From the NCBI GenBank assembly GCA_003508835.1, contig PUFA01000007.1, positions 15,027,001 to 15,091,000 of the forward strand: a stretch of 64,000 bases of DNA, written 5' to 3'. The position numbers and the translations under genes were made by a program. Origin of the DNA: Eonycteris spelaea. Taxonomy: Eukaryota; Chordata; Mammalia; Chiroptera; Pteropodidae. The notes under the pieces were generated by a model. The model worked only from the letters and a program-made list of their open reading frames with translations, was not told where the DNA came from and searched no databases. Below, piece after piece: positions 1 through 11,603 of the stretch; within the stretch, counting starts at the first letter, position 1; each line of letters starts with the position of its first letter.

Positions 1-79
1 ACCAGATAATTGTCCAAAGTTGGTTTCTGTTTCAATTGTAGAATTGGAAGAGACAGTCCACTGCTCTTTATTTTAGATT

Positions 80-225
80 CTCGCTAAGCATTTATCTTGA
101 GTAATTTATTTAATCGTCACAAGGATACAAAGAAATGGCTATTACATTCCTTTTTATAGCTCAGGGTGATGAAAGTCGTTGTAGATTAACAATTTGCTTG
201 AGGTCTGGTCAAGCATTCCAACTCC
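80..225 (+). repeat. Degenerate MIR fragment
   Basis: A weak MIR-like order is visible: ctaagcatttatcttgagtaatttatttaatcg, a middle with tttatagctcagggtgatgaaag, then ttaacaatttgcttgaggtctggtc. It is strongly diverged. Confidence 0.4.
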
Positions 226-309
226 AGACATCAGCCCCTCCTCTGTACCACTGCACCCCTCCCACAGAAACATCTGGAATTGTGCGATTATAAGAAAGCT
301 AGTCTAACA

Positions 310-490
310 TTATTATTGATGAGCAGCTAACATTTGTAATGTAGTGAATATTATGCTAAGCATTTTACCTGCATCATCTCAATTAGTCCTTGTAATAACC
401 CACTGAAATTTTTTTACAGTTTAGTCTTTATTATTTTTATTAGCCCAATTCGCAGATGAGGAAGCCAAGGCTTACGGTTAAGTAACTTGC
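310..490 (+). repeat. MIR SINE, 5' portion
   Basis: It shows the MIR order: cagctaacatttg, tatgctaagcattttacctgcatcatctcaatt, a deleted central part, then cgcagatgaggaagccaaggcttacggttaagtaacttgc. It stops where the LTR at 491 begins and resumes at 859. Confidence 0.75.
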
Positions 491-857
491 TGTTATGGAC
501 CGAATTCGTTCACTTGAAATTTATACATTGAAGCCATGCCTCCAATGTGGCTGTATTTCAGTTAGGATCTTTAAAGAGGCAATTGAGGTCATCAGGCTGG
601 GGTCCTAATCTGAAATGACTGGTGTCCTTAGAAGAAGAAAGAGACATACCAGGGAAGTACACATTGGAGAGAAAAGGCCATGGGAGGGAGGACGCAGCAA
701 GGAGACATCCTCCTGCCAGCCAAGGAGAGGGGCCTCAGGAGAAACCAAACGTGCCAATATCTCGATCTTGGACTTGTAGCCCCCAAAACTGTTAGGACAT
801 ACATTTCTGTCCTTTAAGCCACCCATCATGTGGTATTTTCTGATGGCAACCCTAACA
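491..857 (+). mobile_element. MaLR-type solo LTR nested in a MIR
   Basis: The LTR begins TGTTATGG and ends CTAACA. Inside it has the features typical of MST/MLT1-type LTRs: aatgtggctgtattt, aagaggcaattgaggtcatc, ctggtgtccttagaagaag, atcttggacttgtagccccc and the ...tttaagccaccca...tgtggtattttctgatggcaacc end. The hexamer acttgc occurs directly before it (485-490) and just after it (859-864), and the interrupted MIR continues on the far side. It is a solo LTR with no internal region. It belongs to the ERVL-MaLR class of non-coding LTR relics. Confidence 0.8.
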
Positions 858-858
858 G

Positions 859-960
859 ACTTGCCCAAGATCATGTGACTAGTGAGTGGTGGCAGTGGAT
901 TATGGGTTTAGTCGGTGTGGCTCCAAAGCCCACACGCTGACCCACTTTGCTTTCCTGCCT
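859..960 (+). repeat. MIR SINE, 3' portion after the nested LTR
   Basis: The MIR resumes with acttgcccaagatcatgtga, then agtgagtggtggcagtgg and ggctccaaagcccac. These correspond to the usual MIR end acttgcccaaggtcacac...gctccagagtcc. Confidence 0.72.
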
Positions 961-1064
961 TACTTATGGCACTGGGTAGTCCTCAAGACCTGGGAGTCAA
1001 TTGCATGTAGATAACATGAGTCATCGAATAGATGTGCTACGTCAAAGTAGAATTATTCTATCTT

Positions 1065-1195
1065 CCCTCTAAGGAGTGTAGGCTCCGTGAGGTTGCTTGT
1101 AGATTTTGTTCACCATTATTACTCTATGCCTACAGCAGTGCCTGCTAATGTAGAATAAGTGGATGCGTAATAAATATTGTTGAATAAGTGAAATA
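1065..1195 (+). repeat. L2 LINE 3' end fragment
   Basis: The piece carries the L2 tail pattern: aaggagtgtaggctccgtgagg, then attttgttcaccattattac, cagtgcctgctaatgtagaa and taataaatattgttgaataagtg. Only the terminal, non-coding part is present. Confidence 0.65.
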
Positions 1196-1239
1196 CGAAG
1201 AAAATAAGAGCGAGAATACAGAATGACGGAAGGACAGAC

Positions 1240-2680
1240 AAGAGGGCGTTGAATTCACATTCACATCTAATGATGAGCACAGGAAGAAGAACCTGCAAAG
1301 CAGACTGTGGCACGGTACTCTAAGTTTGGATTTGACATGCTAGGTAGCTGGGAGCCATAGTCTCACCCGCACACACGCACACTGCAAGTGATTTTGAAAG
1401 GTTGGAGCAAAGACGTAGAGAAGTAAGCGGAGTCAGTGAGACAAGCTAGGAGGCCGAGCGAAATCCGTAGGTGGAGGGAGATAGGACTAGGATGGTGGAG
1501 GAGGAAACGGAAAGCAAAAAAAGCCCACGAGATGCTGCAAGTGAGAGAATGACAGCGCTTGGTAACAGCTGACTGGCAGGATTAGGGAGAAGAAAGTCGA
1601 AGACCAGTCACAGGTATCTTGCCTGAGGGGCACTGAGGCCCGCAGAGGCCAAGCGGCTTGTTCAAAGTTACACAGTGCTCATTACATGAGTCTTCCGCTT
1701 TTTTTTTCTCTTATCGCGTGTTTGTTCTGTCCAGAGCTTAGAATCTTGGGCTGGGATTTGGTTTACACTTGTGGCCTGATAAATTTCGAGTTGTCATTTC
1801 AGCCAAAGGAAGCTCACTCTTCATACTGACGACTCCTAAAGAATGTAATTAAAAATGAAACTGGTGACAGCACATGAAACAACATGTTTCCCAAACTGAC
1901 ATACCATTTTGGTCCCCATCCTATTTTGAATTCGAACGTTAGAAATGCATCTTTAAGCTTCCATGGGGTACAAAAAGTCTTTTCCCGATCCGAAGAATGA
2001 ATTTAAAATCTGCTGTAAAAATACCACAGAGAAAAATATAGAAAGCAGCTGGCCCTCTTACCAGTTTCAGAGCAGGAAAAGAATTTCAGTAGAGCAGAAA
2101 AAACAGCTTTGTCTTATAAAAGAAAACACAACAACAAAAAATAATAGTGGCTGTGTAGCCTTCTGCAGTTGTTTTCTGTAGGGCCTTAGAGACCCGTGGG
2201 CTCACACATTGTTTTGATACCCTTGCACGTTGTGTGCCAGAGGAAGTTGGAAACAAACTGACCAGCTTTATGCTTCCAGGTGGCACTTAAGCCACATTTT
2301 CTGTACTGTTGTTTTCATTTAATTCCCTACTGAATATTGAGTGGTGTTTTTAGTTCACAGGCCATTTGCAATATCTTTCTGTTTCCTTTTATCGTTAGCC
2401 ACAGTGAGAAAAAAAATGGCAACTCTGGAAGCACTCTTGGAAATGTGAGCTTAACAGTAAAGCGCACGATTGAAAATAACAGGGCAAATAGCAATAAACA
2501 TACTTTAACTTAAGACGTAGACCATTGGGATGTTAACTTCAAGAGAAATAGAAGGCATCATGAGAACTTGCTAATAAAAACAAGTAGGCAGTTAAAAAAA
2601 CTCACCTAATTAATATGATATCCCATGGGAGAGATAAGGAAGTGGTATTATTTTAAAGCTTTTTATTGGTGGTTGTTTTT
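1240..2680. other. Non-coding stretch without a recognised gene
   Basis: I see no gene here. A short MIR-like piece lies at about 1617-1705 (cactgaggcccgcagaggcc then gttcaaagttacacagtg). The rest is unique or too diverged to name. A 72-codon open frame at 1963-2181 has no recognised motif and is probably chance. Confidence 0.45.
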
Positions 2681-2685
2681 CTTTT

Positions 2686-2686
<1 letters not shown>

Positions 2687-2745
<59 letters not shown>
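2687..2745. repeat. (TTTC)n microsatellite
   Basis: About fifteen uninterrupted tttc units sit in a longer pyrimidine-rich stretch. The Lys/Glu-rich reverse-strand open frame across it (2610-2819) is an artefact of the repeat. Confidence 0.95.
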
Positions 2746-2749
2746 TTCA

Positions 2750-5130
2750 TCTTTCTCTTTCTGGTTTTGCTGCAAAGAATAAAAGAAAAAGATAAAAGTG
2801 CATGTTTTATATCAATCACAAAGTCAGTGGCTATCTGTATGTGACTTCTTTATCACAGCATAACATCAACTATCACATAGAACATTGGAAGAGGTAAAAA
2901 AGGATTGAATGAAGCAAACTAATTTATAGCGTAGTCCTCTGCAAGAAACAGCATCAGCAGCATTAACCTGTTCTTTCTCTTTGGGGTAACATCTGCAAAC
3001 TGTAATTAAGCAATTTTCATTTGTTTCTCTGTTTCTTTTGTCATCACTAAATCACTACACTTAGGGAACAAATTGACAAATTATGAAACACAGAAAAATG
3101 CTGGTTCAGTTGCAGAAGGAAATTTCCTTTCTCAAATGATGATGGATTTTGAGCTGATGGAGCCATTTTGCTTTAGATATATTAGCATAAATCTTCAGCT
3201 GCAGTTGTTACAGTTCATGTTTATGCTACACATGAATATTTGGTCCACATATAATTTGTTTTCTGTGCTGTGGTTAGGTGTAATTGGATAAGGAAAGAAA
3301 ATGTATTTAAGTATTTACATTTTGAATTAGAATCATTAAATTTATTTTTGGCCACATTTTTAATGTGCAGTATTTTGTTGTAATAAATATCTTTTGGAGT
3401 GTGTTTTCTCAGTGAGGAAAGATATTATGAGTTTAAAATTTGGTTTATGTACAGATAAAAGCATCATCTTTTTTATTATATCTTTTCGACACATACATAA
3501 TACAGTATATTTTATGTTTACATATAAATTAGAGAGGTGAACTTAGGCAAATGGAATTTTGAACTTTTACAAAGCAGAAACAGAATTATATAGTAGCCAA
3601 ACAAACTTTTAAAATGGTCACTATTGACCTTTAAGTAGCTGATTTAAATAATATCATGGACACATTTGTTTTGTATGCATTTCTCTTTAACTGGTGACAT
3701 TATTTTCACTCATCGCAAATGTGTTGTTGTTATACTTGATGGAAAAGAGTAAATTACTCGACTTGAAACTGAAATGGTCATAAACTGCATCCAGTGATTC
3801 AGTTGAATGGGCATGTATTCAAATCTGGATGGTTTTAGCAAAATGTTCTTTGAGCCGTAGAACAATAATATTTTCTTTGAAACGGTCAGCTGAACACAAA
3901 GGATGCAAACAGGAAACTTCATCTTGACCAGACTCATATCTTCCTTATATGAAAATCAAACTACAATCTGTCTAGTGTGAGACTTCAGGTGTTTTTTTTA
4001 TTTGCTTATTTTTTTTCTCCCCTGTTGGATTCATTCCAGATGAGATAGATTTAAGTGACACCAGTTAGCTCACACTTCTTGCACACTATTGCTCTCTTAG
4101 CACAGGTAGGAATCATTTAACCATTTTCATGTGTTTTCCGGATTTACCTGCCTTTGCATTAGATTTTATAGTGTATGAATTACTGATTAGAAAAAAAGAC
4201 TCGTGAATCAAGTACCATAGTTTATTTTTTACCCCCTTCTCCATAAATTATGTTTTGTGTGACTTGTAGCCAGTCATCTAAGTTCTGGGTATTGCGTTTG
4301 GTCCCTAATTACAGTGTCAATCTAGTTCTTTTTGCTAATGTTGAGGTCATTTCAATATTGACCATGTTCCTGTTATATTTAAGGCATTGAGCTAGAATCT
4401 GGGAATACAAGATGCAGGTGACAGGGCCCCCACTCTGATATGTCATTCTTATTTATTTCTTTGTATATCTGTTCCAAATGCTCTAGATGTGAAGGCACAA
4501 TAGCAATCTATATGTTTATAGACTGGATAGAGGTTGATTGGTGAGTTGACACTAGCTGCTCTTTGCATAGTGCTGATGATGCAATATCCAGAATATTGCC
4601 TTTGGTTTTGGGGTCTCAGTTTTACATTAAATAAACATTATTTATGACTTAAGAAAAGAGCAATCAGAATGATTAGAACAGTGGAATTTTTAAACAGTTT
4701 TTTCTTTTTCTTTTTTTTTCTTACTCCAACCTTTTTTTTTTTCCCATCCTGAGGGACGGGCTGGAGTGCCCTGAAAAAAATGAGGGAATGTGAAAAAACA
4801 TATATCATTTAAGTCTGCTCTAGCATCACCCTAATGCTGTTTGCCAATGTATGAGTCCTGGATTAGAATTTTGTGAGGAAGAGGTTATTCTATCTCATAA
4901 AGTTTAGAAACTTCTAAGAAGCATGTGTTTGTAAAGAAGATGGAAAACATTTATTCTTACGTTCTTCATCCCATATGAATAAAAGAGCTTGTCTTAAGCA
5001 GATGTGTCTTCATGCAGGCAGGCAGAAGGGCATGATTTCAGGGTGAAGGGAAATTTTTTCGGTTCATGAAATTTAGCTTTATGAAGTGTTTTGTATATTG
5101 CACTTTATTTTTCATTTTGTTGTGGGCAGG
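2750..5130. other. Non-coding stretch without a recognised gene
   Basis: This is AT-rich intronic or intergenic sequence. I could not assign coding exons or well-preserved repeats here, and short open frames are scattered on both strands without recognisable motifs. Poly-T runs occur near 4703-4741. Confidence 0.4.
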
Positions 5131-5134
5131 ACCA

Positions 5135-5310
5135 GTGTAATGGAAAGGGTACTCTTCTAGTTTGAGATTCAGAAGAGCTAGTTCAGGCACTTATTAATTC
5201 TGAGACTGCAGGCCTGCCACTTACCCTCTCCGAATCTGTAAATCAATGATCATTCTGCCTGCTCGGTATGTCTCACATGGCTGTGGTGAAGATCAGATGA
5301 AATATACATG
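5135..5310 (-). repeat. MIR SINE
   Basis: Read on the + strand it gives the reverse-complement MIR order: gtgtaatggaaagggtactc, gagattcagaagagctagttc, cttaccctctccgaatctgtaaatc and ggctgtggtgaagatcagatgaaatatacatg. It joins the left copy of a local duplication that starts near 5308. Confidence 0.7.
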
Positions 5311-5452
5311 AGGGTGTTTGGTAAGTTTTAAAGATTTATCCAAGTATAAAATGTTATGATTATGGAGACTATTTATGATTTAAAAGAGGGACATCAAGGT
5401 TCTATATTAAGGAAATCTTGAATCTAGAACATAAAAATGTAAAATACTATCT
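5308..5452 (+). repeat. Left copy of a diverged local duplication
   Basis: This segment (ggtgtttggtaagttttaaag, ...ccaagtataaaatgttatgattat..., ...aaagagggacatcaagg..., ...cttgaatctagaacataaaaatgtaaaa) recurs in the same order at 6424-6570 with many substitutions. Both copies are in the same orientation, about 1.1 kb apart. Confidence 0.7.
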
Positions 5453-5679
5453 ATAATGTTACTTGTCCATACCATATTCCTTGAAGTTAAAACCAACTAT
5501 ATGTATAGATATAGTATAGTGTCTATGTGTAGAGTATACAGTATAGTGTAAGACTATACAGCTCAGGGTATAATCCTACACTGGCCTCTGGTGGGTGGAC
5601 TACATAGTATGTTTACACATGACCTTCAGGAAAGGTACTTATGTGCTTTGACAAACATAAGTTGTGCTTCTTTTTTTTT

Positions 5680-5830
5680 CAAAATTTAGATTGCACCTCA
5701 TGGAATCTTCACTTGGGACTCTTACCTTAAGTATATGTAAAGATCACCTGGGAGGGAGATCTTGGGGACCAAGCCCCCAATTTTGATTTCATAGTTTTAG
5801 TGTGCTGCCCAGGAACCTTGCCTCTCAAAC
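5680..5830. repeat. Probable hAT-type (MER20/MER5-like) fossil
   Basis: Blocks such as agatcacctgggagg, accaagcccccaatttt and gcccaggaaccttgcctctc resemble the nonautonomous hAT fossils that fill mammalian genomes. The copy is strongly diverged and orientation is uncertain. Confidence 0.35.
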
Positions 5831-6423
5831 CAGCTTTGAGAAATACACCCTATATGAGATCAAGGAGGGTATGGAGGATGCATGAATTCTCCCAAATTCT
5901 GTGATTTTGTATATATTGCATTTTTCCAGAAAGAAGGACCATAACTTTAATGAAATTCTCCACAGTCTCCATCCAAAGATTAAACAACAATTATTTTATT
6001 TTAAATATAAATTTTAACTTAATGTCATCATTTTATATTATTTAAAAGGTATTTTGACAGTGAAAAAGTGTGATGGTTTACAAGAATAATTTTACCGTGA
6101 TCTTGCTAATCTCAGATACAGAGGCTAGAATATAATAGTTTATTTTAGGGTGGGCTTTTAGTTCACGTGCATTCTGTTCCAAGTCTGAAGGATTATCGTG
6201 CATGTGTCTATAGGCCAAAGTTGACCCACCCAGGGAAATCTCCTTGCTACTTCTGTTGTTGCTGGAACTGTGTTCGTTGTGAGCGTTTTGCCATTAGCAA
6301 GTGTACTGGCAAGAGACACGGGAGACCACATGGGCTGTGTAGGCATCTTATTGATGTCGTTCTAGGATTTGTCCCTCCAATGATTTTGTTGCTTATGATA
6401 ACTTTTCTGCTGTGTATTTCATA

Positions 6424-6570
6424 TGTGAAGGTACTTGGCAAGTTAAAAAAATTTACTCAAGTGTAAAATTTTATGATTAGAGTAACTATGATTTACAAGA
6501 GGGACATATAAAATTAAATATTCAAGGAGTCTTGAGTCTAAAATATAAAAAAAAATGTAAATGTAAAACA
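6424..6570 (+). repeat. Right copy of the diverged local duplication
   Basis: It repeats the 5308-5452 segment: aaggtacttggcaagttaaa, tcaagtgtaaaattttatgatta, acaagagggacatataaaa, cttgagtctaaaatataaaa. The similar order of blocks over about 145 bases is hard to explain by chance. Confidence 0.7.
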
Positions 6571-7599
6571 TTACATTTTTTTTCAGTATTTCCAAGAAAA
6601 ACTTTTAAAAAGGAGAGGGGTGCATGTAGGTATTCCTTGTAGATTGAGGATTAGAATAAAATGCTTTTTACTTCTAAAAATAGGAGGGCTTTTTTTTTTT
6701 TTTTGTCATGGTAGGAAAATTAGAAAATACAGAGAGGCACAAATACACATACACAAACACGCACAGCAAAATGAAAAACGTGTTCTTTCTTTAGGAGTTA
6801 ATTTTAGCTACTCTATGGCCACTCAGAATAAGATCACATTTCCCAGTCTCCTTTGTGGATAGGTTTAGCCATTTGACTAAGTCTGTGCCAGTAAGAAGTG
6901 AGGAGAACTGATTTGTGTAACTTCTGGGTCATATCTTGAAGAAACATACCCTAGACTCTTTTTATTCTTTTTCCCCTGGCTGAAGTAGGCAATCATTGAG
7001 CAACTCTTAGACCCAGGAATGGAAGCCATGTGCTAAGGATGGCAGAGCACCCCACCAGCCTGGATCCCTGGATCACCTGATGGAATAGAGCCCGCCCACC
7101 TGCCTTGAACTGTTACAGCAATGAGGAAAAAAATCCTGTTTTAGCTGTATTATTTTGGTGCTTCCCTGACAGAGTAGCTTAAGCCACACCTTCGCTAATG
7201 ACAGGGGAATAGATGTGTACTCTTTCTTCTTTTTTTTCTTTATCCTCTTGCTTGGAGCATGGTATGGGGTGCATCATTCTAAGGCCTGCAGAGAAGGGTG
7301 GTGCCTTAGGGAAGGAAGAGCAGAAAGATAGAAGGAACCTGGTTTTAGGATGACTGTGGAGAGAACAACCATGTTAGCCCTGAATTATCCAGTCTGTACC
7401 CTTCCACGAGAGAGAAATAACTCTCCATCTTATTTAAACTATTGTTACTTTGGGTGTCTGTTTCATGTAAGCAAACGTATATCCAATTAATTAATTAATA
7501 ATACCATAATCCTGAGTCTTAGAGATAAATTAAGGGTGTATAGATCCTTTCTGAACTTTTCTGTTGATTAATTTGTATATATGTATATAATTATTAGTT

Positions 7600-7775
7600 A
7601 AGAACATGGGACTTGGTGACAACCAGGATTTGAATCTGAGCTCTATTACTTCCCCGCTTGTGGTCTTAGGAAAGTTTTATTTAAATCTCTGAGCTTCAGT
7701 TTTGTTATCTGTAAGGTGAATATAATAACTTTCATTTCATAGATTTGTTATTAGTATTAAATAATTATATATGGA
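7600..7775 (-). repeat. MIR SINE
   Basis: On the + strand it reads as the reverse complement of MIR: aggatttgaatctgagctct, then aaatctctgagcttcagttt, tgttatctgtaaggtgaata, tttcatagatttgttattag and attaaata. The order is well preserved. Confidence 0.85.
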
Positions 7776-7879
7776 TATATGAACACATATACAAATACCT
7801 ATGTTTGTTTATATTAACAGTACCTGAATTATAGTAAAGACTCAACCTAAAGTTTCATTCACTTGTATATTCAGCAAAT

Positions 7880-8100
7880 TTATTATATTATCTTAAGTGG
7901 GACCATACTATACATATTCTTTGTATCTTGCTTTTTCACATATCAATTATGAACATCTTCCCATGTTAATAAAAATGGCTATTTTAGCAGTATTTTTAAT
8001 TACTACGTTATATTTAATTGTGTGGATAAGCCATAATTTATTTAACCATCCTCTTTTTGTTGGACACTTATTTCCAATTTTTGGCTGCTATAAGTGATGC
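7880..8100 (-). repeat. Old L1 fragment (3' region, antisense)
   Basis: The stretch tttgtatcttgctttttcac, then aacatcttcccatgttaata, taatttatttaaccatcctc, ttgttggacacttatttcca and atttttggctgctataagtg matches the antisense of a common old L1 3' region. The 66-codon open frame across it is incidental. Confidence 0.65.
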
Positions 8101-8107
8101 TTTATCT

Positions 8108-8660
8108 CACATTTTCATTCATTCAACAAACGTTTATTAAACACCTACTATGTGCCAGTATTGCTCACATAAGTGAACAAAAGAGACAGAGATCATTACC
8201 TTCAGGGAATTGCATCTTAGAAGGGGGAGGCAGACAGCAAACAATAAATGTTAGTACAAACAATAAATGTAATAAATAAGAAAAATATTTTTGTTAGAGG
8301 TAAGTAATTGCTTTGGGAAAGAAAAAAATATAGAACAGAGCCTTTGTGCTAGTAGGGGGTAGTAGGGATGCAGTTCTATGTAGGGTGATCTAGGTGGCCT
8401 GGGGAAGGTAAAATCTGAATGAGATTTGGAAGGAAGTGAGGGAGTTCAGTTTGCAATACTTTAGGGAAAAGCATTGAGACCAAGGGAACAATCAAGGCAG
8501 AGAGATGTGCTGATGGCAGCAGCCTGGTTGAGGAATAAATAATGAGGCAGCAAATGTGACCAGTGTCATGAGCATGGATGAGAAGAATGAGAACTGAGGT
8601 CAGAGGGTAAGGAAGTGGGGACAGATAAGGCATGGATAGCCTTGTAGGTCCTTGTAATGT
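8108..8660 (-). repeat. L2-type LINE copy, antisense
   Basis: It begins with the reverse complement of the L2 tail (ttcattcaacaaacgtttat then cacctactatgtgccag) and continues with agtgaacaaaagagacagag and accttcagggaattgcatct. Further on, blocks tctgaatgagatttggaagg, gggaaaagcattgagaccaa and cagagggtaaggaagtgggg follow the longer version of this repeat that occurs again at 22305, 37540 and 44815. No coding capacity remains. Confidence 0.72.
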
Positions 8661-8690
8661 CTTTAGCCTTATTTACCTGTTTGTTTACCC

Positions 8691-8719
8691 ATTCATTCAT
8701 TCATTCATTCATTCATTCT
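8691..8719. repeat. (ATTC)n microsatellite
   Basis: Seven near-perfect attc units. Confidence 0.9.
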
Positions 8720-9424
8720 AGTAGCCGCATCTTTTCACTCTTTTTGTTTATGGCCTTTGCGTAAATTTTTACACATGGAAATGCTGGTTTAAAGATAAGC
8801 AAAAATTTAAGGCTTTGATTAAGTAAACATTTCCGAGGGAGTAGATTTGACATTTTGGCTTTATAGTGAAATCTTTACCCACATACTTAATTATTTGTTT
8901 TGGAAAAATTCTTAGACATGGAGATGCTGGCTGAGAGATATGAAAAGGTTATGCTTTTGCCTGAGTAAAAGTTTTAAGGGAATTGATTATGTTTCTTCTA
9001 GGCAGAGGTCATGTCTCACAATTTTCTTAACTCCTCATCTTCTAGCCTGGCCTGGTGTTAAACACACAGTGTGCTCACTAGTTGGAGGGTTGCATTCTAG
9101 TCTTAATCGTTACATGTCCTTTGCAGTGGAAAATGAACATTTTCTTTTTCACAAACTATGCGCAAATTCCTGACCAAAAGGTCCCTGTTCTCCTAAGGTT
9201 TCTATTTATTGTAAAGAGATGGACAATGAGCAGTGAGGAAAGGTAATTTCAAATGATGTCAGATAAATTTGATCCATGTAATAGAGAATGGCCTGATTCT
9301 AAGGCTATGACCACACTGAGAAGAGATTATCAGAGAGTTGTAGCTTCAATTAATGCATGCATTTCTTCCATTGTTTGGGTATGGAAGGAAGCTGAAACTC
9401 TAGCTGTCTTTTGTTTGATTTCAT

Positions 9425-9660
9425 AATGTTATGGTACTGCGTGGAATATTAGAATCAAGGGGGTACAAAATATGGAAACAATTCGAATATCCATTAATTG
9501 CTGAATGGAAAAACAAAATGTGGTCTATCCATATAATGGATTAGTTCTTGACAAAGAAGTAAAATACTAAAACATGCTACAACATGGATGAACCTCAAAG
9601 ATGTTATGCCAAGTAAAAAAAAGTCTGGCACAAAAGACCACATACGATGCAATTTTCCCT
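9425..9660 (+). repeat. Old L1 3' fragment
   Basis: Blocks tggaaacaattcgaatatcc, gaatggaaaaacaaaatgtgg, aaaacatgctacaacatgga and ttatgccaagtaaaaaaaag follow the conserved end of old L1 ORF2 and the start of the 3' UTR (tccatcaatagg..., gatacatgctacaacatgga...). It is a sense-strand fragment. Confidence 0.75.
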
Positions 9661-9689
9661 TTGTAGGAGAAGTCGTGATGTTCACCTGT

Positions 9690-9970
9690 TGAAACTGTAG
9701 CTGTGTTTCACAGCCTGGCTCAGATGCCCCGTTCCTGTGTGAAGCCTTTTGTGATTCTTCCAAATGAATTGTGACTTTGCCATCCTCTAACATTGTGCCT
9801 TACCCCCTTTACATCATCTGCCATGGTGGGGTTATGTTTTGGTGGCTTGCATACCTGGCTTAACTTCCTCGTTTGTAAATTCTGTAAGGCCAGGACTGGG
9901 TCTTACCTATTTTTGAACACTCTGCATGTCGCAGTTGATGCCAGATTATAACTTTTGGATTGAATGAATT
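9690..9970 (+). repeat. L2 LINE 3' fragment
   Basis: The order gtgtgaagccttttgtgatt, then aaattctgtaaggccagga, ctgggtcttacctatttttg and gattgaatgaattg follows the L2 3' end. It abuts the L1 fragment on its left. Confidence 0.65.
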
Positions 9971-9999
9971 GCATAACTCAGCTACCACTCAGATTTTTT

Positions 10000-11572
10000 T
10001 CCTGCAAATAAACTTTTCGGCAACTTTACACTCTCTTTACATTTTCCCTCTGTGAGTGCCTAACACTGGACATTTAAAAAAAATTCAGCTTACTACTACG
10101 TGTCCCTCATCTTGGGCTTTTGACACATGTTTTTCAGGGCCAGAGTTGTGCATTCATTTCTTGGCAGTTTGAGAGCTATGACTGTGAATAATGAGTCAAT
10201 TATCATCCAGCCTCAGGGAAAGCACAATTATTCCCGACTTGCCAGGCTGAGGTAATCCTCTCCTCCCTGTGCCCTTTCAATGAAGAACATAAAACAGTTG
10301 GAATTCAGAGCACTGCAAAGGGAATTTAGACAAAACATTTGTCTGTTGAATTTAGCTTCTTTGGATTTATTTTGATTTATGATTGATTGGTTTTTAAATT
10401 GCTTATTTAATCCTAACGACTATCGCTCCAGGGGAGGCCAGATACCAGGTAGCATGTGATCAAGAAGCAGTTGAGGGAAGTAGTTTGGCTGGACAAATCA
10501 GGAGCAATTATTATTGTCCAGAGAAGCATTGCTGTAGGCTAGGAGTATAATGTGAAAATCGCCCTCTGACTTTCAAAGTACCAACCTTGTTATAAGCATG
10601 ATTGCTTATCCCCTATTCTCTTTGCAGAAGGCTTTTTGCAGCTGCCCAGTGTTGCACAGAATTTTCCCCCAATGATTTTTTTCGTTCCTTCTAGCAACAT
10701 ATTTAATGTCTGTATGATTGAGAACATGCCCTTGTTTTATATTACTATTGACCATGGTGCAGAAGAACAGACACGCAGAGGCTGCTGACAGGATTTGGTT
10801 GTGAATTCTGATGCTGGTGGTGTTGATCTGCGAAAACTCTCCCGCAAGGGTGGCGATGCTTCTCAGCACGTGGCCACTGGTCTGGCTTTTGTATGGAAAA
10901 ACTTGAATTTTTAAAAAGTTCATTTCAAAATACACTTCGATGAAATTGATCACTTTCATCTGGAAGATAGATAATCAATATGCGATTAGTATCTAATTTA
11001 TTGTGGCATCAGTGGGTTCAACCTTTTCAACCTTTTTCTTTGGCCTGAAATTAGACACTCTAGGTATAGCCGGTGGCCTCGTAAGGGTGATCTGTCGGAA
11101 GCTTGTCTGTTAGGTATCAAAAGAAAATTGAAATTCCATTGCTTCAGAATAATGAAATCTTTAAAAACCTTTAGAATAAAACCTTTGTCTCATCTGTGTT
11201 GAAGTTTTGACTCAGAAATGCCCAGAGAAACACTCTTTCAGGTCTCAGTAACCTATTTGTTCTCTGAAATGTTGCTGTTAGATTTCTAAAATGTATTATG
11301 TCTGACACTTATTTCAAAGCGGGAAGCATTAGGGATAAGATGAAAGAGTGGAAAAGGACTCTTATGAAAAACAGAAGAAGATGAGCTGAACACTTGGGTG
11401 TCATGTTTGGATTGTCACCAGGATAAATCTTTCACCAGATTCTGGCTCTCTAATCAGGCTTTATGCCACTTCAGATTCTGAGTTGTGCCAACATCTGCCA
11501 TTTTGACACCATCATATTGAAAAAGAACTGTTTTCCTATCTCATTCCACCAAGAGGTTTATTATTTGTCATG

Positions 11573-11603
<31 letters not shown>

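Noticed and set aside
2610..2819. A Lys/Glu-rich protein on the minus strand
   Set aside because: It is a translation of the TTTC microsatellite.
8691..8719. A CRISPR-like direct repeat array
   Set aside because: It is a plain ATTC microsatellite with no spacers.
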